This document shows, piece after piece, positions 1 to 9,978 of a DNA stretch of 64,000 nt (positions are counted from its first letter, which is position 1; every line of letters begins with the position of its first letter). The notes beneath the pieces are model-generated. The model was not told the DNA's origin and did no database searches. It was given only the letters and a program-made list of their open reading frames with translations. A program made the translations under genes and the position numbers. The stretch is from a bacterium (GTDB lineage Bacteria > Patescibacteria > JAEDAM01 > Absconditabacterales > Absconditicoccaceae). The stretch is from NCBI GenBank assembly GCA_017453665.1, contig JAFTEM010000026.1, positions 1-64,000 on the forward strand, written 5' to 3'.

Positions 1-1
1 A

Positions 2-1462
2 ACTATGTCAAATCAAACAATAACAAATTGAGTAGCAACAGCATTAAGTGCAAACTCATGTACAAACAGTTGAAAGACATTTGCTTGATGGAGTACATCA
101 TCCTCAGCAACAACGGCAACATATTCAAATCAGCAAGTAGTAACTGATTTGACGAGTGCATGAGGAACGGTTCAATTGTATGCTGTATGGACGGCGGTAG
201 CGACATATACTGTACATTTTGATTGTAATTGATGAGATTGAGAAATGGTTGATCAAATATTTACAGCATGAGTTGCTCAAGAATTGAGACCATCATTATG
301 TTTGAAGGTGGATTATGCATTTTCTTGATGGAGTACATCACAAAATGCATTGACTCCGACATATATAAATAAACAGTCTATAACTGTTAATACTGATACT
401 ACATTATATGCTGTATGGAAATTTAGTAGAATTTTAATAAATGATTGTAGTGATTGTTGAACAAATTATGAGCGAAATACTTCTGCATGAGCTTGTATTC
501 AAACATCATGTTTTATAGAATGAACGAGAGTTAGGCTGGCTGATTGAACAGAAAAGAATATAGAGAATGTTCAGGTATGAGATGTTGTTTTATGAGCAAA
601 TTGAACTCAGAATACAGTATTATGACTTCATAAGCCAAAATTATGAAATAAGAAATTATGGAGTATTAACTGAGGAAAGAATTTTTTCACAGAAGAACAT
701 CCATTTATGACAATAGAATGATGGAAATCTTTAAATCCAGGATTGACTATGAAAGATATTGATTTAGAAGTATGATTATTAGAAGTTTGAGATGTCTTAG
801 TGACTGAATATTGATATAAAGAGGTTAAGAAATTAACTTGAAAATATGATCAAAAAGATACACAACTATATAATTTGATATTAGATGGTGATCATACTTA
901 TTATGCGGATGGATATCTTGTCCATAATAAACATGATGTTGCGGCGGAAATATTGCCAGAAGATTTTGAATCAGATGGAGTATCTTGTCCTAGAAATACA
1001 TATAATAGAGGATGAGCGTGCTGTCCTAGCAATACGTGGTATAATGGTTGATTCTGTGCTTTAATTTGTGATTCTTCAACATCAACGACAACATATAGTT
1101 GGACTTGTACAGATGGTGGATGACAATGTACTAATGATAATACAGATAAGTGAGCGTGTTCAGAAGTTCTTTGTAATTGAAGTACGCAAAATAGCTGTCA
1201 TAGTAATTATTATGCTCCGTATGAAAATTGAAGGACTTGGGGATATTTAGTATTAGCAACGTGGCCGTGAGATCCTGATAATTGAATATGTCCAAATTGA
1301 TGAAAATCTTGTACGAAATCATGAACAACTTATTATCGTTGTTGTACGTGGACGACAAAAGTCGTAAAATGTAAGAGTTCTAGCGGTTTATATGTAGATG
1401 ATGCCTATTGTTCTTGAACAAAACCATTAGTATCAATGTGTTTAACAGAAATAGAGCTATAA
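2..1462 (+). CDS. Surface protein with InlB-type repeats and Hint (intein-like) domain, 5' partial
   Basis: The 5' end lies outside the window; the frame is open from base 2 to TAA at 1460-1462, reading many TGA codons as Gly. Two Listeria-Bacteroides (InlB B/Flg_new) repeats come first, each with a GWST core and ending in LYAVW. A Hint domain follows (about 509-928): it opens with Cys in CFIEGTRVRLADGTEK, continues VGDVVLG, has EEHPF and GWKSL mid-domain, and ends YYADGYLVHN. The residue after His-Asn is Lys rather than Cys/Ser/Thr, as in bacterial intein-like (BIL) or autoprocessing Hint domains rather than splicing inteins. A Cys-rich tail of about 175 residues follows. Inference: an exported protein that cleaves itself or attaches its N-terminal part at the Hint Cys. 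Signal peptide and start are not visible. Confidence 0.8.
71..418 (+). repeat. Two InlB B-repeat units in protein
   Basis: Two units (about 71-190 and 308-418) share the DNA core ttgatggagtacatca and the protein pattern F-x-GWST ... Y ... LYAVW. This is the Flg_new/InlB B-repeat, a small beta-grasp-like module common in secreted adhesins. A third, upstream copy could lie outside the window. Confidence 0.7.
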
Positions 1463-1490
1463 TTTTTTGATGATTTGAAGCTTTGTTAAA

Positions 1491-2027
1491 ATGAAACTCA
1501 TAGTTTGACTCTGAAATCCATGATCTAAATACCAAAATACCAGACATAATATCTGATTTCATTTTCTTGATAATCGAACTTCTTATAATAATCTTTGAAT
1601 ACGAAAGTATGAATCTAAATATAAAGCAGAATTTATTCAAACAGAATATCTTTGAGAGAAACTTCTTCTTTGTAAACCACAAACTTATATGAATCTTTCT
1701 TGAGAGGCGGTTGCTCCTTTAGCAAGATTTTATAAAATAGCTCCTAAGGATATTCTTGCTATTCATGATGAGATAGACTTTGTTACAGCAAGAATAGCAT
1801 TAAAGTTTTCTTGAAGTGCTGCAGGACATAATTGATTAAAAAGTATGATAGAGAAATTATGAACAAAAGATTTTTGGAGATTGAGAATATGAATAAATAG
1901 ACCTGCTCATTCTTCTCAAGTAGTAGATCGAGTCCTTTCTTCATTTAGACCAGAAGAAAAAGAAAAATTGGTAGAAAAAGAGAATGAAATCTTTAATCTT
2001 ATAGAAGAATTTATAAAAAAAGAATAA
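1491..2027 (+). CDS. pth: Peptidyl-tRNA hydrolase
   Basis: 178 aa with the whole Pth fold. The N-terminal [18 protein letters not shown] carries the conserved Asn and catalytic His; [17 protein letters not shown] follows; HDEID holds the conserved Asp; SAAGHNGLKS is the tRNA-binding loop. The enzyme cleaves peptidyl-tRNA released by stalled ribosomes and is essential in most bacteria. ATG at 1491 gives the family's usual N-terminus. Several motif glycines (GLGNPG, GSAAGHNG) are written TGA. The stop is only 5 bases before the next start, so it is probably cotranscribed with the PHP gene. Confidence 0.95.
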
Positions 2028-2032
2028 TCATT

Positions 2033-2971
2033 ATGTATGTTCCACTTCATGGTCATAGTACATTTTCTTTTCTTGAGGCGATAGGAAAGCCAAAAGATAT
2101 AATTAAGAAAGCAAAAGAATTATGATTTCATGCAATTGCATTAACAGATCTTAACGTTATTTATTGATTAATTCAATTTTATCAGGCAGCAAATGCTGAG
2201 GGGATTAAGCCGCTTCTTTGAGTAGAAGTTGGGTTTGTGATGAATGTAAAAAATATTTTAAATACTAAAAATGTTGGTTCTTTTTGTCTTTTAGCAAAGA
2301 GTGATCAATGATATTTAAATCTATTGAAATTAATTACTTTTGCTTCTCAAGAATGAGTAGAGCGTAGACCTAAAATAGATTTGAATGCTTTAGAAGAAAA
2401 CAAAGAAGGGCTTTTATGTTATGCATGAGGGCCAGATTCTTGGATTGCTAGTATGCTTGCAAATTCTGAGTCTCTTTGAAAAATCAATGAAATTCAAGAG
2501 ATGATAGAGAAAACCTTAGGAAAAGAAAATTGTTTTTTTGAAATCATTGCTCAAGATGAGAAAAAGAATCCTAATATTAAGGAAATTAATTCGGTGATGA
2601 TCGAATTATGAAAGAGTAGAGGAATTCCTTGTTTTGTTAGTAATGTTTATCTTTATCCAAGTCAAAAGGATAAGGTTACTCATGAGTTGGCAATGGCAAT
2701 TAAAGACAATGTAACAATTTATGATTCTCGTCATAGGGTATTAACGACAGAGAATCATTTGATGGTTGAGGATGAGATAAAAAGTATCTGTAAAATGAAT
2801 TGATATGCTGATGAGCAGGTAAATTCCTGGATAGAACAAACAGAAAAGATAGCAAATCTTTGTGATGCACATATCGAAATGTGACAAAAACTTTTCCCAA
2901 AATATGAGGTAGAGGCGGATGTTGCTGAAATTTATGAAAAATATAAGAACGATTTAATTGTTGAAGAATAA
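2033..2971 (+). CDS. DnaE-type PHP domain protein, C-terminally truncated
   Basis: 312 aa that align with the first third of DNA polymerase III alpha (DnaE, normally over 1000 aa). PLHGHSTFSFLEAIGKP is the PHP HxH motif, then ALTDLNVIYG, then GIKPLLGVEVG, then a short segment matching the region just after PHP. Palm, fingers and tau-binding parts are absent. Ligands look eroded: the usual TDHGN reads TDLNV, and the usual NDVH motif reads NVYL. It cannot be a polymerase. It may be a relic or a stand-alone regulatory domain. Its stop lies 14 bases from the stop of an equally shortened, convergent clpB, which suggests a deletion junction. Confidence 0.8.
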
Positions 2972-2985
2972 TATATAATATAGTA

Positions 2986-4290
2986 TTAGTTTTCTTCATC
3001 TCTTATAAGAGCTTGTTTTTCTATTTCTAGTTTATTGATTTCTTTTTCAAGTTGAAGAACGTCTTCAGGCATTGTTGCGAGGTTCATTTTAACACTAGCT
3101 GCAGCTTCGTCAAGAAGATCGATTGCTTTATCTGGTAATTTACGGTCTGCAATATATCTATTTGAAAGGTCTACAGCTGCTATTACGGCATCATCAGTTA
3201 TTTTTACTCCATGATGGGTTTCATAGGCTTTTTTTATTCAACGGAGAATTGCTAATGCGTCTTCTCTGTTAGGTTCATTGACCATTACAGGTTGGAATCT
3301 TCTTTCAAGTGCTGCGTCTTTTTCAATATGGAGACGATATTCGTTGATTGTAGTTGCTCAGATTACTCTGATTGTTCCCCTAGCGAGAGCAGGTTTTAGC
3401 ATGTTTCACATATCCATAGATCCTTCTGTTTTTCATGCACCGACTACCATGTGGATTTCATCGATAAAAAGGATGATTTTTCAATCAGATTTTTCTACTT
3501 CTTTGAGAATAGCTTTTAGTCTTTCTTCGAAATCTCATCTATATTTACTTCATGCCATGAGTGCTCCCATATCAAGTTCTATAATTCTTTTGTCTTTTAG
3601 AAGATCTGGGACTTCTCATTTTACTATTTCTTGAGCAAGAAGTTCAATAATAGCTGTCTTTCATACTCCTGGTTCTCATACTAATACGGGATTGTTTTTT
3701 GTTCTACGTGATAGAATTTGTAGCACTCTTCTTAACTCATCGTCTCTTCAAATAACAGGATCCAATTTTCCCTGTTCTGCAAGTTGTGTGATGTCTTTTC
3801 AGTATTTTGAAAGGACTTCTAAACTTATTTCAGGGTCGTTGGTTTCTATTTTTTCTCAGTTTCTCATGGTGATAATTGTGTTGTATACAGTTTTATATGT
3901 AATATTGAGTTTTTCTAACATTGCTTTTACTTTGTTTTCTCCTTTTAAGATAGCAAGGAAAAAGTGTTCGGTTGTTACGTAACTATCGCCGATTTCTTTC
4001 ATAATAGTTTCACTTTTTTCTAGTATTTGATTAAGCTCTGATGATATCCCTATTTGTGAAGTTCATTGTATTTTAGGAAGATTATCGATGAGTATAAGAC
4101 TTTCTGCTTTTATTTGTTCTTTGTTTGCGTTGAGTTTCTTTAAAATAGCAGGAAGATATCAATCATTTTGTTCTAGCATAGCATAAAAAAGATGTTCAGT
4201 TGTGATTTGAGTATTGTTTCTTGATGAACATATGTTATTGGCTTCTTGTATAGCTTCACTTGCCTTTATTGTTAGTTTATTGAAGTTCAT
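2986..4290 (-). CDS. clpB: ClpB/ClpC-type chaperone ATPase, only N domain and first AAA+ domain
   Basis: 434 aa against about 860 in ordinary ClpB. Residues 1-150 are a double Clp-N repeat (ASEAIQEAN ... [10 protein letters not shown]). NBD1 follows with Walker A GEPGVGKT, Walker B ILFIDEIH, the SKYRGDFEERLK pore region and the arginine-finger segment DAALERRFQ. The protein ends just as the coiled-coil M domain begins ([15 protein letters not shown]), so NBD2 is missing. The stop is a genuine TAA with no frame continuing beyond it. ClpB disaggregates proteins with DnaK; a one-ring version would probably be impaired or do something else. A good minus-strand promoter and a CIRCE-like operator lie just upstream. 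Confidence 0.85.
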
Positions 4291-4314
4291 GGTTTTATTA
4301 TGTTAGAATATAAA

Positions 4315-4341
4315 ATAGCACATAAATATCTTGAGTGCTAT
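4315..4341 (-). promoter_or_regulatory. CIRCE-like operator (HrcA site) of clpB
   Basis: The plus strand reads atagcacat, nine spacer bases, then gagtgctat. The CIRCE consensus is TTAGCACTC-N9-GAGTGCTAA: the right arm matches 8 of 9, the left arm 6 of 9, and the 9-base spacer is exact. It abuts the -10 box of the clpB promoter and would cover the transcription start, the usual position for HrcA repression of heat-shock genes. No hrcA is in the window. Confidence 0.65.
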
Positions 4342-4367
4342 TATAAAGAATTTTTATAGAAAATCAA
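4340..4367 (-). promoter_or_regulatory. Sigma70-type promoter of clpB
   Basis: Read on the minus strand: TTGATT, a 16-base spacer, TATAAT, about 50 bases upstream of the clpB ATG. It overlaps the CIRCE-like palindrome, so binding there should block transcription. Confidence 0.55.
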
Positions 4368-4371
4368 GTAC

Positions 4372-5097
4372 ATGAAAAATTTTCTTATTGTAATAGAGGT
4401 GGTTTTTATTTATATTTCTTGGTGTGGTATATGATTATTTTTAAGTTCCTTATTATCTATGAGAACTACAGATGATTATATTATTGCTAATGAAGTAATG
4501 GATGCGAATACCATTGTTTTTGATGCATATTGAACACTTCTTACTCCATCAAAACTTCATGTAAGAAATTTGTTGGAAGATTTTTCGAAACATAAACAAC
4601 ATGAAATTTATAGAGCATTAAAAAAAGCTCAAGATTTTGATGAGGTTATAGAAATTATTCCTTTTCACTCAAAAAAAGAAAAAGAGAAATTTATTAGTAC
4701 TGTTAAAAAAGATTTGGAAAATATACAGCCTTATGATGAAAGCTTTGCAGTATTATGATATCTTAAAGATAAATATACTTTAATGATTGATAGTAATTTG
4801 ATTCCACCATATGATGAGCCAATTAAGGAAAATTTTTGAAAAGTAGTTGATGATCTCATCCTTTCTTTTCAGGAGTGTTATTCAAAAGGAGATAGAAAAC
4901 ATTATGAATCTTTGAAGAAAAGATTTTGAAAATCATGAGAAGAATTTCTTTTTGTTGGTGATTCCTATAAAAATGATTATATTTATCCCAAAAAGAGTAA
5001 AATGAATGCAATTCATTTGCAAAGGAATTGAAAGACACATTATGAAAGTATTTGAACCTTAGAAGAACTTTTAGATATTTTAAAAATTAAACCTTAG
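4372..5097 (+). CDS. HAD-superfamily hydrolase
   Basis: 241 aa from the first ATG. HAD motif I is IVFDAYGTLL (nucleophile Asp), motif II is in LMIDSN, and motif IV is FVGDSYKND, so this is a Rossmann-like phosphohydrolase with a helical cap between motifs I and II. The substrate cannot be read from sequence. The first 30 residues (FLIVIEVVFIYISWCGIGLFL) look membrane-inserting; if translation instead starts at ATG 4459 (MRTTDDY) the protein is a plain soluble HAD enzyme of 212 aa. Both starts are in frame and neither has a clear ribosome site. It is followed 24 bases later by the methyltransferase. Confidence 0.75.
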
Positions 5098-5121
5098 TTT
5101 TATTTTTTGAGTTATTAAACT

Positions 5122-5751
5122 ATGGCATATGATAGTAAACATACTGAGATTTTAAGTCCTGAAAACTGATATAATAAAACGAAAGATGAGTATAAAAAAT
5201 ATTGGCCACATCTAAATTCTTTTTATAGTTTAGATTTTAATAGATTTGTTCCAAGAGAAAGACATGATTATTGGGTGTTAGATTTGTGAGCAGGGGATTG
5301 AAGAATGTATGAGCAGTTGAAGAAAGTTAATCCAGATTGATATGTTGCATGTGATTGTGCTAAAGAACTTTTAAGTAAACATCCTTGAAGAGTCAAAAAA
5401 GTGGTTTGTGATTTAGAAAAAAATTGGCCTTTTGAGGATGAAAGTTTTGATTTTTTGTCTGCGTTTTTTCTCCTTGAACATATTGAAAATATTGAACATT
5501 TTTTTAGTGAAGCTAATCGTATTCTCAAAGAAAATGGACAATTGTTAATTGGACATTTTTTACAAAGAAGATTATTTACTTGGACGATTAATGGAGAAAG
5601 GTTTAAAATAGAGCAGTTTCCCCATACAATAGAAGACTTAGAAAATCAAGCGAAGGAGTGTTGATTTACAACAGGAGTATTGCCTTTGCGCGATGTTTGC
5701 GATACTAAAGTTATTACCTGACATCTTTTGGTATGTGAGAAGTCTTCTTAG
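5122..5751 (+). CDS. Class I SAM-dependent methyltransferase
   Basis: 209 aa. Motif I is VLDLGAGDGRM (SAM-binding glycine loop, partly TGA-coded), VACDCAKELL follows the second strand, and WPFEDESFDFLSAFFLLEHI with RILKENGQLLIG gives motifs typical of the Methyltransf_11 / UbiE-like group. The acceptor is unknown. The fold is complete, with a short basic C-terminal part. Its TAG stop (5749-5751) shares bases with the TAA of the convergent SDR gene. Confidence 0.8.
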
Positions 5752-6509
5752 ATACAAGTATATCATCCATCAATAGGTAAGATGGCTCATGTTACGTAGC
5801 TTGCTTCATCGCTTGCTAAAAATATTGCTCATGCATTTAATTCTCATTCTTTACCGTATCTTTTCATAGGAACGGTATTTTTCATATATTCTTTGAATTC
5901 TTTAGTTTCTAAAGTTCTTCTTGTTAGTTCTGTTTCAAAGTATCATGGGCAGATGGCATTACAAGTGATATTGTATTTTGCTAGCTCTGCAGCACATGCT
6001 CTTGTAAAGTTTACCACTCATCCTTTAGAAGAATGATAGGCGATTGTACCTATTTCCATATTTCAAACCAGTCCGTACATTGAAGCGATATTAATAATTC
6101 TTCCATAGTTATTTTTTTTCATGATATTAGCAAAAGCTCTTGTCATTTTAAAGACGCTTGTTTGATCGGTTGAGATTGTGAAGTCCCATTCCTCATCAGT
6201 CATTTCTAATATTCATGAATCTTTAGAAGCTCATGCACAATTTAGAAGAATATCTACTTTTCAAAATGTTTCTTCTGATAATTTAGCTGCGTTATTGATA
6301 TCTTCGGTTGAGGTTACATCGCATTGAATAGCTAATACGTTGATGTGATATTGAGATTCTAATTCTTTCTTAAATTCCTCGAGTCTGTCATATCTTCTTG
6401 CTAAGATTACAAGATCGGCTCATTGTCAAGCTAATCATTGTGCCATTTGTTTTCATAATCAAGAACTAGCTCAGCTTATAACAGCAACTCTTCATTTTAA
6501 GTTAAACAT
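5748..6509 (-). CDS. Short-chain dehydrogenase/reductase, FabG-like
   Basis: 253 aa, the usual classical SDR length. The cofactor loop is ISGASSGLGKQMA, NILLNCAGASKDSG is the NAG-type motif, Ser lies in INIASMYG, and the catalytic Tyr-Lys pair is in AYHSSKGG. CPGYFETELTRR and ILPIDGGYTC close the fold. Arg residues after the second strand (ILARRYDRLEEF) suggest NADPH. Closest families by eye are 3-oxoacyl-ACP reductase and gluconate 5-dehydrogenase; with no fatty-acid genes nearby the substrate stays open. The convergent neighbour overlaps by 4 bases at the stops. Confidence 0.85.
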
Positions 6510-6607
6510 TTTTAATTTTTATTAAATCTAAATTATTATTTTTCTTATTATACTCAGAAAAAGCTTAGATTACAAATATCTGAGGTTTTACTTTAAATGA
6601 TGTAATT

Positions 6608-6637
6608 GAAAAAATGCCAAATTATGGCATCTTTTTC
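6608..6637 (-). terminator. Rho-independent terminator
   Basis: Stem atgcca/tggcat with loop aatta, flanked by A-runs and T-runs on both sides, so it could work in either direction. It lies 37 bases past the stop of the SLH/beta-helix gene on the minus strand, where the hairpin is followed by a U-run. Confidence 0.75.
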
Positions 6638-6673
6638 TGAATTTTGAGAGGTCTCTCATATATGTAAGATTTA

Positions 6674-8623
6674 TTAGTTTCCGATAGTAAGTTTATATCC
6701 GTTTAGATTAATATTTGAATTATCTGAAACAGCATTATCTAATGATGATATATAGCTATCTGCAGTTAATGTCCAAGTAGAGTTTGCATCTAAACTTACT
6801 GTAATATTTTTTGATGCGTTAGCAGTATTAATTGCTCCAACGTAATCAGATCCGTTAGTGATGCTCATTTTTAATTTTGAAATACTATCAACAATAATAT
6901 CTCAATCTACATCTTGGTTACTAAGGCTAAGAATAACATCTCCTCAATTAGAACCAGATTTTCACCAAGCTCAGCTCTCGATTCTTAGGAAATCTCAAAC
7001 AGTGTTTGTGATGGTATTGTTTTCTAAGCTGATTTTTGCTGAGGTATTGGTTACGTAGAAAGTATCACCCTTTTTTGTTGTAATTTTAGAGTCTTTTGCT
7101 GTAAATTCAGCAGTTCCTTCTTCAGCATCTCATGATACAGATTGGTAAAGGAATACAGTTTTATAGGTCGTTGATTGACCGTTTAATTTTGTATTATTTG
7201 CTACAAGGTTAACGTTATTTAAGCTCACAGAATTTTTCCCTTCAACTACAACGCCTTCAGATACATTAGAAGTGAGGGTTGCATTATTAACTGTAATGTC
7301 TGCTGTAGAGTAGATTGCAGGTGATCAAACACCATTTGAAGTATAGTTTCCTCAGTTTACTATCAATGTTCCTCCTCATCTGTCTGATCTAATAGGAGCA
7401 GATGAGTTCCCTTGAGTAGTTACTGTTAGGTTATTTGCTGTTAATTTTCATCCTCAAGTTACCATAATTCCTCATGAAGTATCTTTTTTAGTGGTAATTC
7501 TTGAGTCTGAAATAACAATACTTCCTTCTCAATAAGCGAATACTGCGTTTCCGTGAGTTGCGTTACTTGTGATGTTTGAATCTTTGATTGTTATATTTCA
7601 AGCTTTTGCAAGTACTGCAGCATTTGTTCCGTAGAAATCAGCGCTATCTCATCAATCAGAGTCTCATGATTTATTAACAGTGATGTTTGTTAGTGTAGAA
7701 CTTCAACCTTCAACTAATAATGCATTTTGTGAAGATGTTGTGCTTGAATACGTTTTGTTAGATGCGGTTGTTGTACTTGAAATTACGTTTGCTCAACTAT
7801 AAGTTACGGAATTTGATTGATTTCACATTCCTCAAGGCATTCCTCCATTACCATCAGGTTTTTCAGGTGGTTGGTTTCAATTCATACCTCAAGGTATTCC
7901 CATTTGGTTCCCTGATCCGTTAGGCATCATAGGAGGTTGTCACATTCATCCGGTTCATTGTTCTCCATTAGGTTTTTCAGGTGGCTGATTCCCATTCATA
8001 TCTCAAGGCATTCCCATTTGATTTCCTGATCCGTTAGGCATCATAGGAGGCTCTTGGTTTCCTGATTTATTATCAGAACTTCTTTGCATCATGAGCATTA
8101 CATATCCTCTGATTTCATTAGAGCTTGGTGTTGAAATATTGTTCATAATTCAAGCTTCTTGTAATGCTTTAAGATGATTTTCATAATATGTTGATCATCC
8201 ATTATTATTTTTTTCTCCCCATAAAGCTCTAGAGAGTACGGTTCCAAATTCAGCTCTTGTTACTGAATCGTTTGGTCTAAAATTGCTAATTCATTGTCCC
8301 ATAAGTCCTAGTTGGCAGCTTTCAATTACTGCAGTTTTAAGACTTTCATCAATTCAGCTAATATCGTTGAATGAACAGTTTGCAGAAGTATCTGGTGTTT
8401 CTCCCAAAACATTTTTGGCGTAATTACTAATCATTTTAGCCATTTCTGCTCTTGTAATTGCTCAATCCATGTTTGCTCTTTCGATACTTGGTTGAGTTGT
8501 GATAGATTTTCAATAGGCCCAAGAATATGCATCTTGGAGTTCTTGAGAATAGTTTGCAGCATAGCTTGGGTAGCTTATGGCTATGGCTCCTATTCAAAGA
8601 AGAGGTAAAATTGTTTTTTTCAT
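6674..8623 (-). CDS. SLH-domain surface protein with beta-helix
   Basis: 649 aa. Residues 1-23 are a signal peptide (KKTILPLLGIGAIAIS, ending SYA). About 25-180 hold S-layer homology motifs: AITRAEMAKMI, FNDI, GLMGQGISNFRPNDSVTRAEFG. A Gly/Pro/Met/Asn-rich linker with two near-identical units follows (about 190-270). The rest is an Asn/Ser/Thr-rich run of short strands (ITIKDSNITSN, ITVNNATLTSN, VSLNNVNLVANN), typical of a right-handed parallel beta-helix adhesin. It should sit on the cell wall through SLH and project outward. The SLH part closely resembles that of the protein at 40605-41528. Many TGA codons are used for Gly. Confidence 0.85.
7857..8051 (-). repeat. Two-copy Gly/Pro/Met-rich linker repeat
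   Basis: Two copies of the pattern PPMMPNGSGNQMG, then PG-x-MNGNQPPEKP, are encoded at about 7971-8050 and 7857-7936. The DNA is nearly identical apart from synonymous TGA/GGA/GGT swaps. This flexible spacer lies between the SLH anchor and the beta-helix; copy number may vary between strains. Confidence 0.7.
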
Positions 8624-8635
8624 ATTATTGTATTA

Positions 8636-8685
8636 AAAAGAATAAAAGGATGTTACCATGTTAACGGTGGGGAGTATATTCTTTT
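8636..8685 (-). other. Inverted repeat upstream of SLH gene
   Basis: Arms aaaagaata (8636-8644) and tattctttt (8677-8685) pair perfectly over 9 bases and enclose a second small stem (gtta/taac). On the minus strand the distal arm is followed by a T-run, so it resembles a terminator for the upstream hydrolase; it could equally be a leader hairpin of the SLH gene 13 bases away. Confidence 0.45.
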
Positions 8686-8729
8686 ACCTTAAGAAAACAT
8701 TAAATGCTAAAGTTCTCTATAAAGAATTG

Positions 8730-9833
8730 CTATCAAACACTTTCTCGTCGCTTTTTAAAACGTTGGTTTTTATTCTTTAAATCGATTATTTCTCAAATCA
8801 TTGGAGTAAGGAGATTAAAGTGATGTATTTCTGCTTCTTTACTCAGAATTTCTAAAGGTTCTTTCCAAAGATGAGTTGAGAGTGCATATTTTCCGTTATG
8901 GGCAGGAATAACTCTTTGAGGATTTAAATCTTTTATGGTTTGAGGAAGTTGTTCTGGAAGGGTATGAATATATTTTCGGTTTTTACTATATTGTCCATTT
9001 TCGAGAATGGCAACATCAATATTCCGTTTCTTTCATATTTCTTTATAGAAGGTATCGTATCCTCAGTCTCAAGCAATATAGATGCATTCAGAGCCGGTTT
9101 CTATCATATAAGAACATCGTAAAGTGTTATTGGGTCTCAGAAAACGTCATGAAAAATGACGAGCGGGGAGTGCTGTTATTGTTGTTGCGGTTTCTTTAAA
9201 ATGTTCTTCTCGATCAAGTTCGATGATATTTTTAGTAGTAAATCATCGTTTTTCAAAATGTGCTCCTACTCAAAGTCAACAAATAACTTTCTTTATTCTA
9301 TTTTTTAGTTCATGCACTGTAAAATAATCGAGATGATCGTAATGATCGTGCGTAATTATAAGATAATCTATGTTCGGAATATCTTTTGGTTTGTAGTTAT
9401 CTGCTCATGGGAATGCTCTATTAACAAAAGGAACTGGAGATCCAGAAATGAGTGTTGGGTCGACTAGAAATGTTTTTCCATCGATTTGCATAAAATAGGC
9501 TGAATGTCCAAGCCAGATAATACAGTTTAGGTTTTTATCTAAATGTTTGAGATCTGTTTTTACAAAAGGAATTTTAGGTGGACGGACACCTTCTTGGGCT
9601 TTTTTTATAAGATTTAGTCATGAATTCCAACGAGGTGAAACTTTAGAGTAGGTCATTAAAGGTGTTTTTGAAAGGTTCTTAAATTGTCCTCGTTTGTAAT
9701 GTTTAGATTGTTTTATTCTTTCTAGTCTTTTCCCTCTTGGGCTTTTTCAGAAAAGAGGGTGCTGGATATAAATGATAATGACGATTAATAAAAAAATAAG
9801 GAATCGTATTACTCAGGTTCGAAATCAGTGCAT
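8730..9833 (-). CDS. MBL-fold metal-dependent hydrolase, NAPE-PLD/YfhI type
   Basis: 367 aa. An N-terminal membrane anchor (FLIFLLIVIIIYI) is followed by the metallo-beta-lactamase fold of the beta-lactamase_2 / N-acyl-phosphatidylethanolamine phospholipase D group: WLGHSAYFMQIDGKTFLVDP, the metal motif ITHDHYDHLD, ALPARHFSWR-like strand (GLY written TGA), IYIAGDWGY-like metal Asp, and IPAHNGKYAL. Relatives act on lipids or phosphodiesters, and an anchored lipid hydrolase fits two patatins elsewhere in the window; the substrate is not readable. The frame ends TGA-TAG, with TGA read as the last Gly. It has its own promoter in the divergent region with obg. Confidence 0.75.
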
Positions 9834-9860
9834 AGAAGTAATAAGAATTAAACAAGAGAA

Positions 9861-9888
9861 ACTATAGTAATATTAGAGAGTTTTACAA
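9861..9888 (-). promoter_or_regulatory. Candidate promoter of MBL hydrolase
   Basis: Read on the minus strand: TTGTAA, a 16-base spacer, TATAGT, ending 27 bases upstream of the start codon. Confidence 0.45.
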
Positions 9889-9907
9889 CTTGAAGTTTCT
9901 TAAAAAT

Positions 9908-9935
9908 TTGATTTCTGAGTATAAATTGATATAGT
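9908..9935 (+). promoter_or_regulatory. Candidate promoter of obg
   Basis: TTGATT, a 16-base spacer, TATAGT, about 43 bases upstream of the obg ATG. It is divergent from the promoter of the hydrolase. Confidence 0.45.
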
Positions 9936-9978
9936 ATTGTTTATTCAAAATTCTTTATATTTTTACGGATTTTGTTTT

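Noticed and set aside
3278..3982. Two plus-strand open frames of 118 and 96 codons
   Set aside because: They are the antisense of clpB, whose motifs are unmistakable on the minus strand.
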